Shown here piece after piece: positions 23,543-31,903 of a stretch of 64,000 bases of DNA; positions within the stretch are counted from its first letter, which is position 1; each line of letters opens with the position of its first letter. A model generated the notes under the pieces. It was not told where the DNA came from and did no database searches. It worked only from the letters and a program-made list of their open reading frames with translations. The stretch spans positions 1 to 64,000 of the forward strand of contig DBQB01000017.1 in NCBI GenBank assembly GCA_002305685.1. Direction: 5' to 3'. The translations under genes and the position numbers were made by a program. The DNA is from Ruminococcaceae bacterium UBA1405. Its GTDB lineage: Bacteria > Bacillota > Clostridia > Oscillospirales > Ruminococcaceae.

Positions 23543-25189
23543 TCAATTTAACATACGGTAATCGGTAGGAAGAATCCCTGTTACCCGCTTAAAAGCCCTG
23601 CGAAATGCATGAGGGCTGTAATAACCCGATTTTTGCGAAATATCCGCAATGGTCAGGTTGGTATCCCGAAGAAGCGAACAGGCCGTTTCAATCCGAAGCT
23701 GTTCCAGATAATCGGAAAAGGTGCTTCCCATATTTGCTTTAAAAAGTTGTGATATATAAATCTCAGAAAAATCGAAGTGATCCGCCAGCACCGACAATCC
23801 AAAAGCAGGATCGGTATAGTGCTCTTTCATGTATGCTGTAAACTGAGGTTTCATATTGGCACTGCGAGATCTCTGACGAGGCTTAACGCAGTATCCAATA
23901 AACATAAGTGTGTCCTCATAAGCACTCAGCAACCGGTCTGGGGATAAAATATTTTGATGCTTCTTGATTTCCTTAATATTTTGAATGATGCGGTCTGTGA
24001 TCTCCGTACTCAAAGATTCACTAAGCTGGGAGATAAGTTTAAATATAACGCCATTGAGCTCGTCATAAAGTCTTGTCACCATCAGATCCGGAATTTTATT
24101 CTCTTCAAAGTTTTGATTATATATAATTTGCATCAGCTTGTGAATTTCCTCGGTATTCCCTTTGGATGCCGCTGCAATCAATCGCTGCTCAATCTGAATG
24201 GGAAAATGATATCCAAAATCTTTTCCTTGTGCATGCTGCCAAATGATGGTGCTGTTGGGTTCCACAATGCCGCTGTCCAAAAGATCTTTTGCGATAAAGT
24301 AAGAGTAGTACACATCCGAGAGTGAGTCCTGAAAAACACCGGCAGCAAATTTCAGCATCACCTTGCCATCCTCGGTCAAATCGGTAAAGATATCATTGGC
24401 ATAAGATTCCAGTTGCTGCCGGTTAACGGTACTGCTCACCTCGTCACAAGCAATCAACATGGCGCAGACATTTCCCGTTAAGTCCACAAAATAACCGCGA
24501 AGATGGCCATACCGTTTTTCGTAACCGCGCAGCCGTTCTTTGATAATGCTGGCTTCCAACAAGGAACGCAGCGAATCGGTGCCGGGAAGACTGATGATTT
24601 CAATCACCAACACATTGAAAACCTTTCCGGTGATATCCTCCAGCATCATATCTCCCTGGCCTTCATTGGCAATCAGCTCGCCCATCAAAAGTCGTTTTCT
24701 CTGCTCCGCCCGTATAAAAGGCAGATTGGATTCGATGACCTTTTGGGCACGTTTATCGCTGGCGATCAGGTTGGAGATCGCTGCGTGTAAGCTGTTGACC
24801 CCTTCGGGGCGATAATCTGAGAAATTGCTCTCCAACAGGGACATAATATCTTCCAACGGACGAGAATTTTTGGAAGAAAAAAGGATCGCCAGTACCAACG
24901 CCACCAGAAGAGACAAAATAACCAATGCGAGATACTGATATTGTATCTTTTTCGCTTCTGCCAATACGCTTTCGGCCGGGGTCAGCGCCATAAAACACAG
25001 CCCACTGTTGGGCGCAATATAAGAAGCGCAAAGGTAGCGTTCTCCCTGTAAATATACATCCTGATGGGGAACCATCTGTAAACGGGAAAGCTCACCAGGA
25101 TTGGAAAGCGCCGTCTGATTATTGCTATATAAAACGTTTCCCTGAGAATCCGCAACATAAATGTAGCAGTTTTCATCTAAAGTCCTCTG
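23543..25189 (-). CDS. AraC-type regulator, C-terminal part after a frameshift
   Basis: About 548 residues continuing the protein whose N-terminal part lies at 25173-25832, but in a different frame. It contains the rest of an extracytoplasmic sensor domain (ENCYIYVADSQGNVLYSN...), a second membrane helix (YLALVILSLLVALVLAILF) and a cytoplasmic linker. A C-terminal AraC HTH pair follows (YTDPAFGLSVLADHFDFSEIYISQLFK and TNLTIADISQKSGYYSPHAFRRAFKRVTGILPTDYR). This is the YesN-like/AraC membrane-sensor design usually found beside LplABC importers. The frame is open upstream to 25315 but has no sensible start, so the junction near 25190 marks the shift. Confidence 0.8.
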   Translation of the reverse strand, partial: QRTLDENCYIYVADSQGNVLYSNNQTALSNPGELSRLQMVPHQDVYLQGERYLCASYIAPNSGLCFMALTPAESVLAEAKKIQYQYLALVILSLLVALVLAILFSSKNSRPLEDIMSLLESNFSDYRPEGVNSLHAAISNLIASDKRAQKVIESNLPFIRAEQRKRLLMGELIANEGQGDMMLEDITGKVFNVLVIEIISLPGTDSLRSLLEASIIKERLRGYEKRYGHLRGYFVDLTGNVCAMLIACDEVSSTVNRQQLESYANDIFTDLTEDGKVMLKFAAGVFQDSLSDVYYSYFIAKDLLDSGIVEPNSTIIWQHAQGKDFGYHFPIQIEQRLIAAASKGNTEEIHKLMQIIYNQNFEENKIPDLMVTRLYDELNGVIFKLISQLSESLSTEITDRIIQNIKEIKKHQNILSPDRLLSAYEDTLMFIGYCVKPRQRSRSANMKPQFTAYMKEHYTDPAFGLSVLADHFDFSEIYISQLFKANMGSTFSDYLEQLRIETACSLLRDTNLTIADISQKSGYYSPHAFRRAFKRVTGILPTDYRMLN

Positions 25190-25832
25190 AAAAAAAATAA
25201 TCCAACCGCTCTTTAGAGATGATGGTAAACATAATGGCGCTGGGATTGCGGGAACCGACCGGCATACTGCGTACGTGGTATAGATTTTGAGCATTGCGGT
25301 AAATTCCATCTTCATCGTAACTTCCGCCGATCAACAAATCATAGTGGTTTTCACGGATGATAGAATCCCACAGCGTTTCAGAAATATCTTCATGGTTGAT
25401 GAAATAATCATAAAACAGCGAATAGCGAAAGGTACTGGAGGCGGAGATTACCACATCCTGTTTGGGTATAATCAGATAGGTCTTAGGTTCTCCGGTATCC
25501 ACCTGAGGCATAAAATCATAAATGGTCTTGATCTCGCTGAATTTTTCTTTTTCATACAGGGTTTGTGAATTGATCACCTTATCAATTTGGGTATTGGAGG
25601 AAAATGTGTAGAATGTGGAGTCGATATTGACGATATCCTGATCGAGAGAGACTGCACTTTGTTCCAACATCGTTTTATAACTCTCAACGGTGATCTGCTC
25701 AATCACACGGCAAAACTGAAAGTATAAAAATGTTACTAAAATACTAGATATAATTAAAATGGTAATATAGGAAACAAAAAACTTATGGAATATTTTACTG
25801 TCCCTGCGAAAAAACTCTTTCCAATATACCAT
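25173..25832 (-). CDS. AraC-type membrane sensor-regulator, N-terminal part before a frameshift
   Basis: A 219-residue frame holding the first membrane helix (about residues 18-40, FVSYITILIISSILVTFLYF) and the start of a dCache-like extracellular sensor. It ends with RLDYFFSEDFR and a stop. If one T is removed from the T8 run (plus-strand A8 at 25190-25197), the reading continues RLDYFFQRTLDENCYIYV into the downstream frame and gives one protein of about 765 residues, a normal size for this family. It may be a true pseudogene, a slippage-expressed gene, or a homopolymer sequencing error. Confidence 0.75.
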   Translation of the reverse strand: MVYWKEFFRRDSKIFHKFFVSYITILIISSILVTFLYFQFCRVIEQITVESYKTMLEQSAVSLDQDIVNIDSTFYTFSSNTQIDKVINSQTLYEKEKFSEIKTIYDFMPQVDTGEPKTYLIIPKQDVVISASSTFRYSLFYDYFINHEDISETLWDSIIRENHYDLLIGGSYDEDGIYRNAQNLYHVRSMPVGSRNPSAIMFTIISKERLDYFFSEDFR

Positions 25833-26062
25833 AATACGCCTCCTACATACCCACTCTACTTGTCACACAAGTTTATTTATCCAAACGAATATCTTTTCTC
25901 CAACTATGTTATCACATTCTATTTACAATTTCAAGAAATCTATATACAACTATAACAAAACAAATGATTTTAACGGACTGTATTATGTGTAATTATTCGA
26001 TAAAAATATGCAGCTATATACATTTATCACTGAAGCACTTTCATATTCTGAAAAATATTTGT

Positions 26063-26140
26063 TTGCATTTACTCTATCGCTACGTTATAATAAAAGTAAG
26101 GCAAACCTACCCAAAAAGGTCAAAAAGGCAATTTGGGTAG
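26063..26140 (+). promoter_or_regulatory. Promoter and 5'-UTR hairpin of the tandem aldolase gene
   Basis: TTGCAT at 26063-26068 and TATAAT at 26086-26091 are spaced by 17 bases, giving a start near 26098. A perfect 9-bp stem follows at once: CTACCCAAA at 26107-26115 with TTTGGGTAG at 26132-26140. It could stabilise the 5' end or be an operator. The rest of the 342-base gap, between the regulator start and this promoter, is AT-rich and shows nothing else. Confidence 0.6.
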
Positions 26141-26175
26141 ACGTCGCCAATTTCTAAAAAAGGAGGATTTGTCTC

Positions 26176-27465
26176 ATGAATATGAATATGATGCATCCGG
26201 CTGACCAGCTGGTCATGATTATGGAACGTATTTACGGATACGGAATGACCACCATGTCCGGCGGAAATCTTTCCATCTTAGATGACAACGGCGATATCTG
26301 GATCACACCGGGAAGCATCGATAAAGGTAACCTAACCCGCAACGACATCGTGTGCATCAAAGCCGACGGAACCATACAGGGTATACATAAACCGTCCTCG
26401 GAGTATCCGTTCCATCAAAAGATCTATCAGATGCGTCCTGATCTGCGGGCTGTGCTCCATGCACATCCTCCGGCACTGGTGGCCTACTCCATCGTTCGCA
26501 AGATTCCCAACACCAGCATCATCCCCAACGTGAAGTTCACCTGCGGCGATATCACCATCGCCAAATATGGATTGCCCGGAAGTACGGATCTGGGAGAGAA
26601 GATTGCGGAGGAGTTCAAAAAAGGGTTCAACACCGTTGTGCTGGAAAATCACGGCGTTGTAGTTGGAGCAAATTCCATGTCCGATGCTTTCAAATCCTTT
26701 GAGACGCTGGATTTCTGTGCCCGTTTGGAAATTGAGGCTACCCGTATCGGAAAGCCCACCTCCCTGTCGGATGAGCAGATTACCTGGTATAAAAACAAAC
26801 AAGTACTCAAAATGGACGAGTTTATCGCCAACAAGATTTCCAGCGAGGAAAAGGCCGCCCGCCGGGATATGTGCAATCTGATTCATCGCGCTTATCACCA
26901 GGAACTGTTCACCAGCACCCAGGGAACCTATTCCCAGCGCTTGGATAACGACAGCTTTATCATCAACCCTCACGGCAAGGATAGAAAATATCTGGAGCCC
27001 GAGGATCTGGTGCGCATCAACGGGGAGTATAAGGAATTGGGAAAGGAACCCAGCCGTTCGGTAGAGCTGCACCGTGAGATCTATAAACAGCATCCCCACG
27101 TCAATTCTATCATTCTGGCCCATCCGCCGAACATTATGGCTTTTGTGGTTTCGGACCAGATGTTGGACTCCAAAACCATTCCTGAAAGCTACATTCTGAT
27201 GCGGGATATTCCCAAACTGGAATTTGGTTCCATCTATCTCAAGCCCAAGGAGACGGCAGCCGTCTTTGACGAGAGTACCCCCATCGCCATGGTGCAAAAC
27301 GACTGCGTCATCGTCACCGGAAGCAGTATGCTCAACGCCTACGACCGGTTGGAGGTGGCTGAGTATTCGGCTAAGGCCATCATCGCCTCCAAGGAACTGG
27401 GAGAGATCGTCTCCATCAACCAGCAGGAGATCGATGACATCAAGGTGGCTTTCCATCTGAAATAA
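26176..27465 (+). CDS. Tandem class II aldolase/adducin-domain protein
   Basis: A 429-residue protein made of two class II aldolase folds, twice the family's usual length of about 215. Domain 1 (about 7-205) has the full zinc and catalytic set: SGGNLS (28-33), Glu76 in KPSSEYPFH, His95 and His97 in HAHPP, and His159 in ENHG. Domain 2 (about 230-425) keeps Glu298 and His316 but has Leu314 in place of the first zinc His and Asp376 in place of the third. Class II aldolases cleave sugar phosphates such as fuculose-1-phosphate or act as epimerases; a role in fucose or uronate breakdown fits the locus. The start follows AAAGGAGG. Confidence 0.85.
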   Translation: MNMNMMHPADQLVMIMERIYGYGMTTMSGGNLSILDDNGDIWITPGSIDKGNLTRNDIVCIKADGTIQGIHKPSSEYPFHQKIYQMRPDLRAVLHAHPPALVAYSIVRKIPNTSIIPNVKFTCGDITIAKYGLPGSTDLGEKIAEEFKKGFNTVVLENHGVVVGANSMSDAFKSFETLDFCARLEIEATRIGKPTSLSDEQITWYKNKQVLKMDEFIANKISSEEKAARRDMCNLIHRAYHQELFTSTQGTYSQRLDNDSFIINPHGKDRKYLEPEDLVRINGEYKELGKEPSRSVELHREIYKQHPHVNSIILAHPPNIMAFVVSDQMLDSKTIPESYILMRDIPKLEFGSIYLKPKETAAVFDESTPIAMVQNDCVIVTGSSMLNAYDRLEVAEYSAKAIIASKELGEIVSINQQEIDDIKVAFHLK

Positions 27466-27497
27466 TTGAGGCTCTCAAAACGTCGCTTCTTTGAAAA

Positions 27498-27535
27498 AAA
27501 TATCCCGCCTGTCAAAAGCAGGCGGGATATTTTTT
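27498..27535. terminator. Bidirectional intrinsic terminator
   Basis: A 14-bp GC-rich stem (27498-27511 with 27519-27532) has A runs before and T runs after it, between the convergent aldolase and uxuA genes. Confidence 0.9.
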
Positions 27536-27572
27536 AAAGCAAACCAAAACCGCAACAAAAACGCTTTCCATT

Positions 27573-28655
27573 TTACTTTTTGGCGTTTCCCTTGCAGATG
27601 GCTTCCCAAAGGCCGTTGAGATAGCAGGCTCCCAGCGCGCGGTCGTACAGGCCATAACCGGGACGGCCCACCTCATCCCAGATCATCCGGCCATGGTCGG
27701 GACGGATATAGGTATCCGGACAGGTATCGTACACCGCTTTCATGATCTCGTACAGATCCAGATCACCAGTCTCAGACAGATGCGCCGCTTCCCGGAATTT
27801 ATGATACCCCAGATATTTCACATTGCGCACATGGAGACATCCGATGCGGTTCATCTCTCCAAAATGACGGATGATCGCGGGAATGTCGTTGTCCGGATTG
27901 GAGCCCAGGGAGCCGGTGCACAGGCATACGGTGTTGTAGGGGGAATCGTGCAGTTTGATGATCTTGTCATAGTCCTCCTGGCTGTGGGCAATCCGGGGAA
28001 GGCCAAAGATCGGCCAGGCGGGATCGTCGGGATGGCAGGCCATCACAACGCCGCATTCCTCACAGGTGGGGATGATACCATCCAGAAAATATTTATAGTT
28101 GGCCCGCAGGTCATCCGGTGTGATGGTTTCATACCGTTTGAGGGTACTCTCCAGCTCCGCCAGCCGCTCAGGTTCCCATCCAGGCAGGGAGAAGCCATTG
28201 CAGTTGTCGATGGTGTTGCGCACCAAATCCACGGGGGTCATATCTCCCAGCTCCGCCTCGTCAAAATACAGGCTGTTGGAGCCGTCCTCCGGGATTTCCC
28301 GAGCCAGATCGGTGCGAAGCCAGTCAAACACCGGCATAAAATTGTATACAATCACCTTCACCCCATATTTGGCCAAATTACGGATGGTCTGGCAATAATT
28401 TTCGATATAGCGATCTCGCGTGGGGAGTCCCATCTTGATGTCCTCATGTACATTGACCGACTCGATCACTTCGCACTCCAGTCCGGCTGCGTGTACCTCG
28501 TCGATATAGGATTTAATCTCCTCCTCGCTCCACACATCCCCCGCTGCTTTGTAATCCAGAAATCCCATAATGCCGGACATACCTGGAATCTGTTTGATCT
28601 GCTTGAGGGATACGCTGTCGCTGTTGGAACCATACCAACGGAATGTCATCTTCAT
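27573..28655 (-). CDS. uxuA: Mannonate dehydratase
   Basis: A 360-residue TIM-barrel dehydratase converting D-mannonate to 2-keto-3-deoxygluconate in glucuronate catabolism. Recognisable blocks are MTFRWYGSNSDSVSLKQIKQIPGMSGIMGFLDYKAAGDVW, VYNFMPVFDWLRTDL, MACHPDDPAWPIFGLPRI (metal-binding His), CLCTGSLGSNPDNDIP, FREAAHLSETGDLD and YIRPDHGRMIW. ATG 28655 lies after GGAGGCAATAC; the longer open frame lacks support. It lies 95 bases downstream of the beta-propeller glycosidase gene on the same strand and supports uronic acids as products of the locus. Confidence 0.93.
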   Translation of the reverse strand: MKMTFRWYGSNSDSVSLKQIKQIPGMSGIMGFLDYKAAGDVWSEEEIKSYIDEVHAAGLECEVIESVNVHEDIKMGLPTRDRYIENYCQTIRNLAKYGVKVIVYNFMPVFDWLRTDLAREIPEDGSNSLYFDEAELGDMTPVDLVRNTIDNCNGFSLPGWEPERLAELESTLKRYETITPDDLRANYKYFLDGIIPTCEECGVVMACHPDDPAWPIFGLPRIAHSQEDYDKIIKLHDSPYNTVCLCTGSLGSNPDNDIPAIIRHFGEMNRIGCLHVRNVKYLGYHKFREAAHLSETGDLDLYEIMKAVYDTCPDTYIRPDHGRMIWDEVGRPGYGLYDRALGACYLNGLWEAICKGNAKK

Positions 28656-28750
28656 ATGTATTGCCTCCCGGTTACAAAAATTATAGAGAACAGCCGCAAC
28701 ATTTTTTGCTCCGGCAGTATCCATCCGTAATCCAATAGAGTTTTATCGCA

Positions 28751-29809
28751 TCATTCCCGCTTAAGAGGAATCACCATGTTCCAGGTCTGGGTGGCGTCAT
28801 GGAAACCGTTGGTCCCGTCTGAGGTAGCAAAAAACAGATGGGTGGGTTTTCCCATATCGTCAAACAAGATAAAGGGACGCTCCAAATTTCCCATCAGACG
28901 GGTCTCACCGTCATCCCACAATACTTTGCGGGAGTAGGCAAGCTCTCCCATGCAGATATCCCAGTGGCGTCCGTCTGTGGAGTAGGCGTGCACACCGCCA
29001 TATTTTTCTCCGCAAATATTGCCGGTCATATCCTTCGCGATCATCTCATATCCCGAACCGCTGTTCCAGATAAAGGGGTCTTCCAAACTCACCTGCGGCG
29101 GAAAAAGCGGATCATCCTGCAAAACGCGGTAGGGTCCCTGATAGGTTTGTCCGTAGGCAACCCCCAACGTCATATCTCCGTGGAGCAGTCCGATATAGGG
29201 GGGCGGATTATACCCTCTGGCCTTATACATCAGCAGCACCGAACCGTCCGGATTCACACAGGGAGCCGGATTGGAGGTGAGAAGGTTGTCAAATTTATCG
29301 GGACGGGTGGGAAGGATGGGGGAATCCATCCGCTTCCAGGGACCAAATACGCTGTCCGACACCGCAATTCCCACCCGCTTATTGGCTCTTGCCACAATGA
29401 CGCAGGGGTCATCCAACTTCAGAGTCTCTGTGGGATCCGCAAAGGGATGGGTGGAGCCGGTATAAAACAGCAGATACCGGTTCCCGATCTTTTTGATATG
29501 AGGATTGTGGGTCATTCGTCCATCCCAGTACTGGGGTCCCCGCACCGGAAGCACAACTTCTTCAAAATGATACGGGCCTTCCGGCGTATCCGAGCTGGCG
29601 CGTACCACCTCAGAACCCAAAAGCCATCCGGGATGCATCGGCTGGTTTTTGGGCCAACGGGAGGCAAACATATGGTAACGTCCATCCTCCCCTTTTACCA
29701 CCGAACCGCACCAAATCCAATATCCCTCCATCCGGAACCCACCTGCTACCGGCGCCGGAAGCATACTCCGGTGTAGATTTACCCAATGATTTTTTGGCAA
29801 TGTACTCAT
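28751..29809 (-). CDS. Five-bladed beta-propeller glycosidase (GH43/GH117-like)
   Basis: A 352-residue soluble protein with the repeated W/F-rich blades of GH43/GH117/GH130-type hydrolases. Visible features are MEGYWIWCGSVVKGEDGRYHMFASRW at blade 1, WDGRMTHNPHIKKIGNRYLLFYTG, VSDSVFGPWKRMDSPIL, SLEDPFIWNSGSGYEMIAKDM and YSTDGRHWDICM. Several acidic residues fall at the expected inner-strand positions, but I cannot assign a family firmly. No signal peptide is seen, so it acts inside the cell on imported oligosaccharide. It is followed by uxuA. Confidence 0.7.
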   Translation of the reverse strand: MSTLPKNHWVNLHRSMLPAPVAGGFRMEGYWIWCGSVVKGEDGRYHMFASRWPKNQPMHPGWLLGSEVVRASSDTPEGPYHFEEVVLPVRGPQYWDGRMTHNPHIKKIGNRYLLFYTGSTHPFADPTETLKLDDPCVIVARANKRVGIAVSDSVFGPWKRMDSPILPTRPDKFDNLLTSNPAPCVNPDGSVLLMYKARGYNPPPYIGLLHGDMTLGVAYGQTYQGPYRVLQDDPLFPPQVSLEDPFIWNSGSGYEMIAKDMTGNICGEKYGGVHAYSTDGRHWDICMGELAYSRKVLWDDGETRLMGNLERPFILFDDMGKPTHLFFATSDGTNGFHDATQTWNMVIPLKRE

Positions 29810-29945
29810 ATTCTATTTCCTTTCCATCTCAGTTTGCACGATGGAAAACCGCCATCCAAATCTTTCCCGTCCATCAAAATTGCGGCACAGATGAGTAATA
29901 TCAATGTAATATTACCATCAACTTATCCAAACTGCAACTGAAATT

Positions 29946-29999
29946 TGCCTGCCCAACCACAAGCGACCGAAGGATAAGGTTTTTGTGGTTGCGCAGGCA
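29946..29999. terminator. Long imperfect hairpin between glycosidase genes
   Basis: TGCCTGC (29946-29952) and AACCACA (29955-29961) pair with TGTGGTT (29984-29990) and GCAGGCA (29993-29999), interrupted by a small internal bulge. It lies downstream of the GH29 gene on the minus strand, and only a few Ts follow. It may be partial termination or a processing site between GH29 and the beta-propeller gene. The rest of 29810-30093 shows no gene. Confidence 0.5.
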
Positions 30000-30093
30000 T
30001 TTTCATTTTAATTTTGGCCATCCCGGACATCGGCCGCCATCCATAGCGGGCGCTCAACGTCACAGCAGTCAAACTGACGACCCAATCCCAGGA

Positions 30094-31848
30094 TCATTTC
30101 GCAGTCAACGTCACGCTCTTCAGTTTTGGCCCCAGACCCTTTTCCAAGCAGAGGGATTGGGGAACCAGCCGCAGGGTATACCGTCCGGGCCGTTCAAATT
30201 TTATCCTGCCGCAGCGGGTCGCAACATCGTACCAAAGGAATAGGTCTCTGGGATGGGTGCGCTCATCATCCGAAACCTGGAACTTCAGCTGCTGCCCTGC
30301 GCATTCCAGCACAAAACGATGTCCCCCTTCCCAACTGCCTTCCGGGTCTTTCTCAGGATATTTTTCTGTAAAGGTGTGCAGCGTTACCGAGAAGGAGCCT
30401 GGTTGGGTAACCAAAAACTCCCATGTCAGGATATCCGACGTTTGATGCCAGTTTTCGATGATTCCACTCTTGGATAATACCAGTGAAACCTCTTTTCCCT
30501 CCAGATTTTCCCGCTTGGCGGATACACTGGTGAGCAGGATTTCGCCATCGCAATCGGTTATGGTGTCGTCGATCTCCACCGGAAGGCCCTCTTCCAGCTC
30601 CAGCGCAATCACACTTACATAAGGATCCGGGACGGTGGACGGCAGCGTCAGCACCAGTTTTTCTATCCCATCCTTCTGCTGCGTAAAGGGGATCTCCTCC
30701 CCGGTGCCGAGAACCTTTGCGGATTTCACCTTGTTTTTCAGCCCTGTAAAGATAAACGGGCCTTCCTTCCAGTCGAACAGATGCAGATACAGTTGATTCT
30801 CTTTTGCCGTGACGGCGCCCCAGCTCAGTTCATAGGGAATCAATCCGCCCTGACAACCGTAGATAGCTTCACCGTTGCGGCGGATCCACTCTCCGATGAT
30901 ATGAAGCCGCTCTACACTCTCCGGAGGAATCAGTCCCTGGGCAGTGGGCCCCACATTGAGCAGATAGTTGCCGCCCTTTGCCACAATGCTGACCAGCAGA
31001 CGGATGAGGGTAGCCGGTGACTTCCAGTTGTGATCCTGCTGTTTAAATCCCCAGGTATCGTTCATCGTCGCACAGGTTTCCCAGGGCAGATGGTTGGCGC
31101 CGGAAGGAACCTGATTGTCCCCATATCCAATATAATCCCCCAGGGGATCGTTGCTGACGCGAGGTCCAACGATACATTCCGGCTGAATCGCGTGCACCAG
31201 ATCCCGGAACCGGCGGGCGTTATAGTAACTCAGATCTCCGGGAGTATCAAACCAAAGAATACCAATGGGGCCATAACCGGTCAGCAGTTCCATCACCTGC
31301 GGCAGCGCCTTTTGATTCATATAGGTTTCAAACACCTTTTGCTCCTCAGGATAGGTGGTATCCCACTGCTCCCCCTTTACCACCCCGTTGGGGTCGTCCC
31401 AGTCCTGATAATGGGAGTAATAAAAACACAGCCGGATCCCATGTTTTTGACAGGCCGCCGCCAACTGTTTCATCGGGTCCTTTCCATAGGGGGTGGCATC
31501 CACAATATTGTAAGGAGAACAATGGGAATGGTACATGGCAAATCCGTCGTGATGCTTTGCCGTGATCACGATATACCGCATCCCTGCGTCCTTGGCGATC
31601 TTCACCCAGGTTTCTGCGTCAAACTGTACAGGATTGAAGGATTTGCAGATTTCATGGTACTCCTTTGCGGGAATCTGGGCAAAGCGCATAATCTGTTCCC
31701 CAATTCCCGGGATCTCTTTTCCCTTCCACATCCCTGCAAGCTGGGCGTAGATCCCCCAATGGATAAACATTCCAAATTTGGCTTCCCGAAACCAGGCGAT
31801 ACGCTCCTCATCGCTGCAAATATGCCGGTTGGCAAATTGTTCTGGCAT
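30094..31848 (-). CDS. GH29 alpha-L-fucosidase
   Basis: A 584-residue glycosidase. The N-terminal TIM barrel shows FREAKFGMFIHWGIYA (active-site HWG near 30-32), YIVITAKHHDGFAMYHS (KHHDGF near 98-103), and ILWFDTPGD with the probable nucleophile Asp near 201. LLNVGPTAQGLIPPES near residue 300 closes the barrel, and a C-terminal beta-sandwich follows. No signal peptide is present. ATG 31848 follows AGGAG with eight bases; a GTG at 31857 is too near the same site. It releases alpha-L-fucose from oligosaccharides and is 55 bases downstream of the GH95-like gene. Confidence 0.9.
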   Translation of the reverse strand: MPEQFANRHICSDEERIAWFREAKFGMFIHWGIYAQLAGMWKGKEIPGIGEQIMRFAQIPAKEYHEICKSFNPVQFDAETWVKIAKDAGMRYIVITAKHHDGFAMYHSHCSPYNIVDATPYGKDPMKQLAAACQKHGIRLCFYYSHYQDWDDPNGVVKGEQWDTTYPEEQKVFETYMNQKALPQVMELLTGYGPIGILWFDTPGDLSYYNARRFRDLVHAIQPECIVGPRVSNDPLGDYIGYGDNQVPSGANHLPWETCATMNDTWGFKQQDHNWKSPATLIRLLVSIVAKGGNYLLNVGPTAQGLIPPESVERLHIIGEWIRRNGEAIYGCQGGLIPYELSWGAVTAKENQLYLHLFDWKEGPFIFTGLKNKVKSAKVLGTGEEIPFTQQKDGIEKLVLTLPSTVPDPYVSVIALELEEGLPVEIDDTITDCDGEILLTSVSAKRENLEGKEVSLVLSKSGIIENWHQTSDILTWEFLVTQPGSFSVTLHTFTEKYPEKDPEGSWEGGHRFVLECAGQQLKFQVSDDERTHPRDLFLWYDVATRCGRIKFERPGRYTLRLVPQSLCLEKGLGPKLKSVTLTAK

Positions 31849-31903
31849 AACACTCACTCCTCACTGATATCGTTATATTTTTTAGGCCAGAGAAAAGAAC
31901 ACT

